Positions 23,824-33,492 of a stretch of 64,000 nt of DNA are shown one piece after another; position 1 is the first letter of the stretch; every line of letters starts with the position of its first letter. Source of the stretch: Tetracladium setigerum (Eukaryota > Ascomycota > Leotiomycetes > Helotiales). The position numbers and the translations under genes are program-made. The notes below the pieces were generated by a model. That model searched no databases. It was not told the origin of the DNA and worked only from the letters and a program-made list of their open reading frames with translations. The stretch is taken from NCBI GenBank assembly GCA_031472005.1, contig PZJY01000005.1, forward strand, positions 3,335,985-3,399,984. Reading direction: 5' to 3'.

Positions 23824-24422
23824 CAAGATAGGTAAAATAAAAACTATAGAGTATTTTAGAGTACCACCTCAGTAGTTGCTCATTAAAATCACCGACGAAG
23901 CGATGATTGTAGGTTAGCCTGAAACATCGGTAGAAAGACACACAAGCGCAATAGAAGGCTGTTGGATACATGGTTCGAGATGTATACCGGTCTCGATGCA
24001 GAGCGGGTTTCCTCCACCTGTGGTGCTTCCCATTTGTGGTGATAAAGTTTTCGGGGCGATATCGAGGATATCTGGCAACTTTCTTGAAGAGCTGGTTTCT
24101 ACCGTGGTGGACCGGTTTTCATGAGCTATTTGGTTGGAATTGACAATGCACTGTGGGATCTAAAGGGTGAGCTGCTTGCCATCGCCTCTTCTGCTAGTTA
24201 TTGACAAATAAAAGCTCGGAAACTGGGAGTACCAATCTATCAGTTGCTGGGTGGAAATGTATGAAACAAAATTCGAGTGTGTGCATGGATCGGAGGGAAA
24301 ATCCCAATGATGTTGAATCCTAGGCATGAGTATGATAATACTTCGCAATTGTGTTTGCTCAAGTTTGCTGATGGTACCGAAGCAACAGGGTTTCAACACA
24401 GTTAAAATGACTGCAACAGAAG
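23824..24422 (+). pseudogene. D-galactonate dehydratase-like (mandelate racemase/enolase family), N-terminal half only
   Basis: Remnant of a sugar-acid dehydratase. Recognisable blocks in order: KIKTIEYFRVPPQ then LLIKITDEA (about 23834-23900); PETSVERHTSAIEGCW; IEDIWQ...RAGFYRGGPVFMS with GIDNALWDLK (about 24057-24163); ARKLGVPIYQLLGGNV (about 24212-24260); AWIGG; and GFNTVKMTATE, ending near 24422. The gap 24164-24211 looks like a former GT-AG intron. Two in-frame TAG codons sit where the family has tryptophan (after VPPQ and before PETS), plus two TGA codons and several frameshifts. Homology stops at the ATE block in mid-protein. The missing C-terminal half is found on the opposite strand at about 30000-30631. 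Non-functional. Confidence 0.82.
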
Positions 24423-24439
24423 TCTGACAGGTGACAATA

Positions 24440-25311
24440 TTCTAGCACGAGCTCTTAAACTTGTTATCGTAAGTAACGGCGTTTTTCTACAAACGGAACT
24501 AGACCATCTACCCTCTATTCCAACGCCTATGTGTGAATATCTCAAAGGAGTAGTTCCCGAATTTCTCAAATTTTGTATTGACCAAGCGGTACCATTCTTC
24601 AAACTACCTGAGTACTTCCGAACCCATGAAAAAGAAGGACCATATGAAATCAACAAGTCGTCATAAGCATGCGCTGTGGGTCGTAAAGGTTCAACTTACT
24701 ACGATACGCTCTCCCGGGACGTCAAGGTACTCAAGAACCTTAATTTCACCATGGCCACTTCTGACATAGGCGCGCCCATTCTCGCCATTCTCGCCATTCT
24801 TTTCTTCTCTATTCTAAAAGACTAAATCGAGGCTGAACCCTTGCGGGCATTTTCTGTTGATGTCGGAGGTCAGTTTCTCGTTATGATTGAGAAGGAGAGG
24901 CACCCAATGGCTTTGAAGGGAGATGATTTCACAGGATCGACCCAGTGTACTTGCAGCTATCTCACAGAAGAAGACTACAAGCATTGAGAAGATGGAATTC
25001 GATTTCTTGACCCCCAACCAATTAAGAGTATGCTCCTTCGCTCTCGGTCGGTGGATGCCACTAACTATGAGCAGACGCTCATCTCTATCTTCTACGCCGC
25101 GTTCCTCACGGCCTTAATTCTCTAATATGCATTGAAATATTGAAGAACACGACAGTGATGATCATTTCCGGACGAGGGAAATCAGAGTCTGAGTTCAGAG
25201 GCCGAGTTCAGAGAAATTCTCGATATTTTAGGGCTAGATATTGTCAAGATCCACCCATTCCCGTTTGTGCCTTATTTCAACATAGAGTGCCGCTTGAAGG
25301 GTACTTAGAAT
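24440..25311 (+). pseudogene. SAM-dependent O-methyltransferase (COMT-like, type 2) remnant
   Basis: A decayed fungal O-methyltransferase of the kind that tailors polyketides. Visible pieces: SNGVFLQTELDHLPSIPTPM (winged-helix region); PEFLKFCIDQAVPFFKLPEYFRTHEKEGPYEINK; AVGRKGSTYYDTLSRDVKVLKNLNFTMAT; RAFSVDVGG, the start of the SAM-binding glycine motif; and, about 300 bases later, EFREILDILGLDIVKIHPFPF with NIECRLKG, the usual C-terminus. Stops, frameshifts and a lost section between the SAM motif and the C-terminus break it; the N-terminus is missing. A short duplication (GAGTTCAGAG, twice near 25190-25212) lies in the C-terminal part. The intact P450 nearby suggests both once belonged to a biosynthetic cluster. 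Non-functional. Confidence 0.75.
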
Positions 25312-25785
25312 AGAAGTGGAGCGGATAATCACGCGCTAGGAAACTCATATTCAATGCCATTCTTCGAAACTTATGTTGGAAATAAATAAATACAATTATG
25401 GTGCTTTTTTACGCATGCAATTACTGATGTCCCTTCTTTTCATCCTGGTGTACCAAAAAAGCCTGTACAAAGAGGATAATTGTTTAGAGATTATCTGTTT
25501 CTCACATTTACATATATATATATGTTGGACTTTAACCTCGTTCAGAGCAGGTGAAAAATTACATGACAGCTAAATGCTATTATGACAGCCAGTACTATTA
25601 AAGTTAGAGTGAGAGTTACTAGATTAAATCCAGTTACTTAATTAAATGACCTTGTTCTCTGAAATTCATATATCACAATAATAGTTGAATTAAAAGATTG
25701 AATATTTAAGAAGATATCTTGCTGATTCTATCCTGATAATCTCACGTGTGTAGCATCCCCGTTGAGTTCACACCTATCGAAAACA
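25312..25785. other. AT-rich intergenic stretch
   Basis: About 470 AT-rich bases downstream of both the O-methyltransferase remnant (plus) and the P450 (minus). It includes a short TA dinucleotide run near 25512-25522. No gene recognised. Confidence 0.5.
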
Positions 25786-27647
25786 TCAACGAAATAAAAC
25801 CCTTACACCCTTGCTCTTCTCGTCCGTCTGCGGGAGAAGGTAATCATGCTTGACCTCGACATCGAATCTCGTGGTTTCAAATAGTTCTTGATTCTCAAAC
25901 CTTCGGAAAACTGTAGCAAGGGTCATATACAATTCGGATCTAGCGAGGCTGAACGATTCTGTTAGTTCGGGGCATACTCTTAACATATCTCATCGCAAGG
26001 TAACGTACTTCATCCCAAGACATTGTCTGGAGCCTTTGGTGAATGACACAAGGTATCGATCGAGTGGCGGTGCTCCTTCGGGTCGCTTCTCTAGCCATCG
26101 TTCTGGTCGGAATTCAAGTGGATTAGGGAAGATGTCTGGGTTCTCATGCATAAAGACAGAGGTCATCCCAACCGGTGTCTAGAAAGATTAGAACGATTAC
26201 CTCATGTTTTTCATGGAAGGATGTAGGTTTACATTTGGAGGGATTTCCCAATCCCGGAACTTCATAACCCCAGTGGGGTTACTGCGCTGGAGACGAGATA
26301 CAACACCATATGATAATCTGTGGAATCAAATTAGAGAGCTGGAGCAGTATTCAATCATAACAGTCGATAGACTAACCGTAATCCTTCCTGGACAACGGCG
26401 CACTAAAAAGACTGTGAGTTACTGGTTGACGCCTGTGACAACAACAGAAGACTTACAAGGTACGGGAGCTTCTCGACGACGTTCAACTCGACAGGCGCAT
26501 CTTTGTTCGGAAGAGCCTCTCTCAGCTCTGTCACCAGTTTTCGTCGGATATTTGGATTCTCGAGGATGTAGAAATGTGTGACTGCAAGTGTATTTGCTGT
26601 AGTATCAGCGCCAGCTCCAATCACAATTTGACCTTCTTGCCATAGCCGAGTATGGGTTTTCTCTGCTGGAGGCAAGTCAGACTCCAAAAGCTCGTGGATT
26701 ATCGTCCTATCAATCCCGAGATCTCGCTGTTCCTGTGTGTACTTGAAGGTTCCATCGATAACTTTTTGAGTGCTATCTTGAACTTTCTATTATCTTGTCA
26801 GCTGACTGATGCGACGAGGTGAGAACCACAAACCTTGCGAAAATCAAAGATCATAGCAGTGCCTGGATCCAATTTCCGGAGAATCTCGATTGGTAAAGCT
26901 TCCACTCCTTTCATCACCCACGGGAAATACTTTGCGATAGCTCCAAACTTAACCAGATTCTCCATTGTTTCCACCCAGAAGGCGGAGAGATCGGGACTGT
27001 CCAGGTAATCCCAGCTACGATTCATAGCATATAGAGTAATCACGTCTGTAGTAAGGCATGAGTAGAGATTGCGCATGGGCAAAGGTTGGCCAGATTCGCG
27101 GTATTCGTTGATGCGGCCGCAAAACTTCTGAATCATGTGGCTGATCATTGGTTCCAGCTTGTTGGTACTCGCCTTAGAAAAAAATGGACTCATGGCCGCA
27201 CGACGAGATCGATGGAGTCTATGATCCACCGACGCAAAAATGCTATCTGGGAGGCCGAATTGGGCGACAAACCAGCCATATCGGTTGCGGGGTTGCTGCA
27301 AAGAGTACAATTCCTCGTAGTATTCTGGATCGTCGATGTGCAATTCCCACGGACTGATGCGAATGATTGGACCTACGACAAGGTCAACTTGGTGATGAAC
27401 AGCTGTGATAATGGAAAGTCTTACCATACTTCTGATGAAGCTCCTTGATTTTCCACGTGTATTGGCCCTGACAGATCAAATCGTAGTAAAACTCGTAGAG
27501 CAACGTCGCCGCTGCAAGTTTGGGACCTGGGAATTTTGCGAGGGGACCGAAATAGACACTGTAGATGGTGCGCACAACATACGAAACAAGTAGGAGAGCA
27601 GCAGCGACCCAAGCAAGCTGCCAGCTGAGATCTGACAGAAAACCCAT
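25786..27647 (-). CDS. Cytochrome P450 monooxygenase (511 aa)
   Basis: A membrane-anchored, haem-thiolate monooxygenase, similar in layout to fungal TRI4/CYP58-like enzymes of secondary metabolism; substrate unknown. Seven exons: 27647-27425, 27372-26834, 26786-26457, 26402-26377, 26317-26233, 26178-26009 and 25948-25786, totalling 512 codons. Residues about 8-33 form the N-terminal membrane helix, followed by PLAKFPGPKLAAAT and KYGPIIRISPWELHI. The I-helix oxygen motif is GADTTANT, the ExxR motif is EGLR, FRPERW follows, and the haem-binding loop is FTKGSRQCLGM with the axial cysteine. The fourth exon is only 26 bases and encodes the ExxR glutamate and part of its arginine codon. The gene is intact, although its upstream neighbour is a pseudogene. 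It diverges from a LaeA-like methyltransferase across 400 bases. Confidence 0.93.
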
Positions 27648-28047
27648 GATGATGATGTTACCTGAGATTCGACTAGAAGCCGAATGGAAGTGTTGGTGGA
27701 GGTGATATTATTGTTGGTTTCGTGGAACTTGGAACTGGCGGATGAATCACCCCCATCCTGCCAATCATTGTATTCCACCAGTCGGACACCGCCGTGTGGA
27801 CATTCGTGATTGGTAATCTACAGCGGTTCGCACGGAATATGCAAGCATTCAATTCCCATGCACGTTCATGCAAGTTCGACTGCAGTTTCGGTCTGTGCAG
27901 ATGCATGACCCCCTCATCTTCCACGTTTAAGCGAGGTGAAATGTTGGGAGATAAAGTGTCTATCAGATCCATCGTTACCTTAGCAAGTTTGGCACTTTTA
28001 AGATCAAATCCGTCGATTTTGGCATCGAAAACTCGAGATTGCCCATT
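27648..28047. promoter_or_regulatory. Divergent promoter, P450 / LaeA-like methyltransferase
   Basis: 400 bases between two divergent ATG codons, suggesting co-regulation. Reading frames inside it on either strand carry no family motif. No palindrome comparable to those of the GABA cluster was seen. Confidence 0.5.
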
Positions 28048-29778
28048 ATGTCGAGCCCTCAGGAAGCTAATGATCTTGTTCATGAGGCGCCTGACGTCAC
28101 TGTTGAAGCAGATGTGAGTATTGACGCCTAGGAGTTGATCGCTTCAACTGCAAAGTTTGTCTGTGTTACAAAGGCAAGCACCTGACAACTGGTGGCAGAC
28201 GGATGCTTTGAGCGATACAGACTCGGCTCTTGGAAACGAGAGTGATTGGTTAGCTCCTCTGCTTTGCTTTTCTAGGAATAATTATCGCTAATGAAACCAG
28301 GGAGTCAACTGGTTCTTTGGCGTCTAGCATCCTTCGCTATAGGAGCGAAAATGGAAGAACTTATCATGCATATAAGGATGGAAGTGAGTACTTCACTTTT
28401 ATACTGTGTTTCGCCTGATTTAGAGTACCATGGACTCGGGACCCTCCCTCTCGTGCAGATTCGACAAGAATCGTTCCGACTTCCGTCTGCATTGTGTTCT
28501 CTACTATTTGACAACCCCTGATTGTGGAGACTCCGCTGAACATATCGCAGATTATATTCTGCCAAATGATGAAGTATGATACATCTTCTTATTTGACTCC
28601 ATGGCTGACCCCAAATAGGAAGAACAGAGTAGACTGGGTAAGCTCAACAGACCTCCCTCCTCCAATGCCGCCCATCACCTGACTTCTACTAGATCTTCAA
28701 CATCACTTATTTATGTTGACCTTTGACAATAAACTCTCACTTTGTCCCATTCCCGAGAGGCTTCATAGGGTCTTGGACGTTGGAACTGGCACAGGTATTT
28801 GGGCGATAGACTTTGGTACAGCAAACCTGCACGTCACTTGGCGAACGAAGTCACTAAGATTTGTACAGCGGATGAACACCCTGAGGCAGAAGTAATTGGA
28901 ATAGATCTGAGCCCGACTCAGCCCCGAGCGTATGTCCTGAGATGCCCCTCTGTGCATGACTATAGAACATTCTAATGGGTGCATGTAGTGTCCCTCCCAA
29001 TCTCAGATTTGAGGTTGACGATGCTGAAGAACAATGGACATACTCAAATAAATTCGACTACATCCACGGTCGAATGATGAATGCTTCATTTTCAGATTGG
29101 CCAAAGTTTTTCAATCAATGTCTTGAGTATTGTCCCAATTTTGTCCCCTTCCTAAAGTGTCACACATTCAATATCTCCAGAAGCTGACGTGGCGCCCTCA
29201 GAAACTTAGAGCCTGGTGGATGGCTTGAAATGCAAGACCTGTCGATTCCAATGAAGGCTGACGACGACTCCTGGCCCGATGACTCGCCGCTTCGTCAACT
29301 CAATGATTTGATCTTGAAAGCCGGGCCTATAATGAATCGACCCACCGATGTTGTCCAGCGTTACAAAACCCTCATGATTGACGCTGGCTTTGAAAATGTG
29401 ACCGAGATCATTTACAAGTGGCCATCCAACACATGGCCTAAAGACAAAAGGCATAAAGAGCTAGGTTTGTGGAGTCTTGCTGATTTGGGGGAGGGCTTGG
29501 AGGGAATGGTGTTAGCTCTCTTCACCCGTGTACTTGGATGGTCCGTCGATGAGGTTACTGTCTTGATAGCGAAGGCGAGAGCGGACCTTAGTAATAGGCG
29601 CATTCATGCATATTGGCCCATGTGAGTTACACACACCTTTTTATATCCAGAATACGGGATATCAGGATGGGAACGGGTTTTGTACATAGGATCACGCTAA
29701 CTCATAACCCATAGACACGTTGTATATGGACAAAAACCTGGTGGAAATAAATCACAGGACACTCCTGAAAGTCCGTGA
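28048..29778 (+). CDS. LaeA-like SAM-dependent methyltransferase (348 aa)
   Basis: A class I methyltransferase of the large fungal LaeA-like family, most members of which are uncharacterised. Ten exons: 28048-28113, 28199-28248, 28301-28383, 28551-28573, 28619-28637, 28693-28815, 28869-28929, 28989-29126, 29202-29621 and 29715-29778; total 349 codons. After an acidic N-terminus come ESTGSLASSILRYRSENGRTYHAYKDG and LQHHLFMLTFDNKLSLCPI, family signatures. The SAM-binding motif is VLDVGTGTGIWAIDF, followed by VIGIDLSPTQP and LRFEVDDAEEQW. The C-terminal segment is EPGGWLEMQDL and ends with the typical AYWPIHVVYGQKP. Exons of 23 and 19 bases are real, because each restores a conserved block. It diverges from the P450; a biosynthetic or regulatory role is open. 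Confidence 0.9.
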
Positions 29779-29999
29779 GTACATTTGATAGACGCGGTAT
29801 ACGTTATAGAAGCTAGTCGTTCTCTTCAAGAATCCGTTCAAATACCCTAAAATTCAACCGCCCCAATAGTTCTCTCATACTGTGTTGGAGGTTAAATTCA
29901 GGTTGCCGAAAAACCATGACTACGTATGGCCTCTAGTATGGATTATCTTAATCTACCATCCCCCCGCTCACCACAAGGCCCTTGAAACTCTTGGACCGG

Positions 30000-30631
30000 C
30001 TAAACCTTGTAAAATATCGAAAGAGCTTTTAAAACTTCTTTATTAACGTAAATGGTCAATCCAGGCTTTGTCAGCAGATTGATATGATCATCTCTGACGT
30101 CCCAGACTTCAGGATTAGTGATATTTGTGGCCAAATCTTGCCCCGTCTTGTGTTAATGCATCCCATAGCTCATCTCCTAGATAGCGGAATTTGACACAAC
30201 AGTATCTACCTGTATATTGGCAGTAACGCAATTGGACCAAACCGGCAGTGCGGCGCGAACGCAACATCATACGTTTCTGCCATAGCTGCAATCTGCTTCA
30301 TCTCAGAGATTCCTCCTACATGGCATGTATCCGGCTGTAGCACGTCTATACACCTTGACTCAAGAAATGGTCTAATATCCCATCTGTTTTCTAAACTATC
30401 TCCCAACGCAATCAGAATCTGGTTAAAATAGCAAGCTGTTCAATCCCACTAATATTCTCTAATAATAATGGTTCCTCGATAGATCGTGCGGCGTAGGAAC
30501 TCTTGCAAGTCTCTTTGCCATGCATGGGTTTATGCAGGCGGCCGTGAAAACCAATCGCTGCATCCATCACAAGGCCTTGACGGTCTTCAGACGCTGCACA
30601 ATTTCGTGGATGATACGAGGAGAGCCAAGTC
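30000..30631 (-). pseudogene. D-galactonate dehydratase-like, C-terminal half only
   Basis: The C-terminal part of a mandelate racemase/enolase-family sugar-acid dehydratase. Reading leftward: SPRIIHEIVQRLKTVKAL (about 30619-30566), AAIGFHGRLHKPM, IEEPLLLENISGIEQLA, IALGDSLENRWDIRPFLES, DVLQPDTCHVGGISEMKQIAAMAE and YDVAFAPHC, GPIALLP, then past a stop HINLLTKPGLTIYVNKEVLKA near 30085-30023. Metal ligands and the catalytic histidine region are recognisable, but frameshifts and stops are present. It begins at the residues that directly follow the break of the N-terminal half at 24422, so the two are probably parts of one ancestral gene separated by an inversion. The stretch upstream (30632-31006) is open in one frame but not recognised. 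Confidence 0.82.
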
Positions 30632-31621
30632 ATCAGACATGATTCCATCACGGTGGAGGAATGAAGCCCACCAAGATTCTGTGATGTTTTTAATTTCGCC
30701 CATCTTCTTTGCACCAATTGAACCCGACTTTGGGATAGCATTTAGGATCCCCAAGTCAACAAGTACATGATTTTCAACGAAAGCGTGCGACTTATTTACC
30801 TGCTTCAACATCCGTAAATGCTTCGTATGCTCACCATAAAATCCCTTGACGGCCAGTGCAAGGAAATCCGCACCAGCAGTCATTGTCTCGTTTGGACCGG
30901 ATGTAGTTAAAATCGTATTTTGTTGGTTCTCATTGCCTTCTAGCACGTGTGTCGAAAAGGCGCGAAGGGGAGAGTGACGGACTTTATGTGTTAGGTGGAG
31001 CAACAATGCGCATGTGTGGAGAAATTCATAGCACAGTGATTAAAATCGGTTCGCCCCAAGTGAAATAATGGCCCCAAGCCGTCGAAAGTTGCTACGTCCG
31101 CCGTTTTGGGGCGCAATTCTGCAAGAACAAGTGTTTTCAACAGGTTTTGCTGTAATGATGATAATCAGGGGAGAGTACAGACATACAGAGAACTTATCAG
31201 AGTATCGTGACCAGATATTGCAGATTATTGAATTTCTAACAGGTATGTTGCTCGATATTGATGTCCTCTCCATGGTAATTAGGAACGGTTATACCCACCA
31301 CAAGTATAGCATTAAATAATTGTTTTCATCATTTAAAAAGAAACTGTGTTTTACACTGTTGTTCGACGTGGTAGTCTATGAAGAAATAGAGTCACGGACA
31401 AGGATCAAAAGATTCACATAAGAAGTAAGCCAAAAATGGGTTTAGAATCATAAATTACGCAAGTCAGGGTCGGTACAGTCATAAAACGTACATACTAGCC
31501 CCGTGTTGAAAGCATAAGATCGCGATGCTCGAACCAACATCTTGACATGCACAAATTTCGCCATTTCCTAAGAGGTATCCTCCACGCTTATTGACTAAAG
31601 AAGACAAGTTCTGATCTCCAC
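30632..31621. other. Intergenic, unrecognised open frame
   Basis: A minus-strand frame open over about 139 codons (31006-30587) overlaps the start of the dehydratase half. It shows no family motif and may be chance. Nothing else recognised. Confidence 0.4.
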
Positions 31622-33492
31622 CTACATACTGCTCTTCTCACCGAACGTATTCTCGACGACAAGGTCGACAATGTCAGTGTGCTCACCAGAGAATTGATCG
31701 ACCTTGGTAGAGGCAAACTTGCGAGCAGAGATTTTGTGCTCGAAGAGAACATCGAGTTCTCCATAGGTGCGACCTTTTGGCTCTGGGAGGCGGAAGTAGG
31801 TCCAAGTGACGAAGAGGGAGCAGGCGCCGGCCCAGAAAAGACCGGACTTGGGACCCCAGTTCCAGGCGTTGACGCCGAGCTGTGCGGGGACAAGGGCGGC
31901 GTTGATAATACCACCGATGTTGTAAAAGTTTCGCGCCAGCACGACAGTCTTGATCTTGAGACGGGTCGAAGGGATTTCGGCGACGAGGCAGTAGCAGACG
32001 GGACCGACGGTGAGATCGTAGACGAAGGTGAAGAACATGAGGAGGGAGCCCACTCCCCATTTCGCGCCGAGGTTGGAGTTGGGTGCGAATCCGAGGCCAC
32101 CGATGACAATAAGGATGAATGCCATGACCATCAGACCGTAAAGGTAAATCTTGCGTCGCCCGACATGATTCATCAAAAACCATGACAGAATCGTGCCGAC
32201 GGCACCCATAGCTGATTGACCGATGTTCAGGGAGAAGGCGTCATCATCGCTCAAGCCTGCACGTTGATAGACCTGGACAGCAAAACCAATGAGAGCAGAA
32301 CCGCAGAAAGCTTGAGTAAGCCAAGCTACAGAGGCGATCTCAGTACGTCGGAGATCAGTGCCCTTGAAGCAGTCCCAGTAGTTTGTTCCGGCGCTCATGG
32401 CGATTTCGAGTTCGTTGGTGGACTTCATCATCATGACCTGGTCGTGGGCGTTGAAGTCGATGCCGCTGTTTGGTGAAGTGAGTTTCAAGATCGCCTTCTC
32501 CGCAGCCTCTAGTTGACCATTCCGTACCAACCACCTGGGAGAGAGTCAGTCCAAAGCTTGGAGCAGGGAAGGGAGAACTAGAACTTACCATGGAGATTCA
32601 GGAGCAAAGATAACACCGATCAAGATTAGAGGTGGCCACACCCACTGGATGGCAAATGGGATTCTGTAAGCCCATTGAGATTCACCGTGGAGAAGACCAC
32701 GGAGAACACCAGCAGCGATCAATTGACCAATAACCCAGCAAAGATTGACGTATGTAGTCAGGTACTGTCGGACCTTGACTGGAGCGACTTCCGATGCGTA
32801 GGTGGTTGTCAAGGTCTGGAACACACCCCAAGGGATTCCTTGCATGACGGCGCCGACGAGAATGGTCTCGATATTCTGAGCAAAGAATGGGATGAAGATC
32901 ATGGCTGTCATGAGGATAAGGGCGCCAAACTGGGGGGAGCGTTAGTATGGTTCGACTTCAACTCGAGTTGCACTCACCATAGTCTTCTTGTAACCAATCT
33001 TATCGGAAATATAACCATTGAGGTAAAGACCAAGGATTTGGCCGCATTGACCGGCGGCGTTGATTGAAGTTTGCCATTTCGAGCTTACAACCTTGTCGCC
33101 AGGACGAGCAGTTGCCGAGCTGTTCAATTGATCACCAAACTTGTTTTGGAACCTGAAATCGAAATTAACACATAAAAAGTCTGCGATTGTCACGATATCA
33201 AAACTCACGGTCGGAAACCATAGAAAGAACCCAGAAGTGCAGTGTCGTAACCTTCCATAACAACGGCGGTAGAGAAGATCAGGGAAAATACAATTGCCTT
33301 TGGCCAGAGACGAAGAGACTCTTTGATGGTGGTAACATGCTCTCGTTCGGCGGCTCTTCGTGCGGCGTCGTTCTGCTCAGCAAGGCCAGGAGTGAAAACG
33401 CTCATCTTGCGAACATTGGTGTCGAGCACACGGAGGACATCGTCTCCTCTGGTCTCGACCTGGACGATCGAGGACTTGCGGGCGTCTGTCAT
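31622..33492 (-). CDS. MFS sugar transporter, maltose/alpha-glucoside permease-like (570 aa)
   Basis: A plasma-membrane sugar:H+ symporter of the MFS sugar-porter family, resembling fungal alpha-glucoside permeases (MAL type). Exons are 33492-33209, 33152-32978, 32929-32589 and 32534-31622; 571 codons with stop. The start is the ATG at 33492; the frame upstream is open only through non-ATG codons. A 70-residue hydrophilic N-terminus precedes helix 1 (AIVFSLIFSTAVVMEGYDT). YLNGYISDKIGYKKTM is the G-x3-D-x2-G-x-K/R loop after helix 2. PESPWWLVRNG follows helix 6, NHVGRRKIYLYG is the second loop copy, and PEPKGRTYGELD is the sugar-porter C-terminal signature. Twelve helices are expected. The gene is isolated, with pseudogenes on one side and 3.7 kb of empty sequence on the other. 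Confidence 0.92.

Noticed and set aside
31679..32185. 168-codon plus-strand frame, and the 166-173 codon minus frames
   Set aside because: They are shadows of the sugar transporter's last exon.
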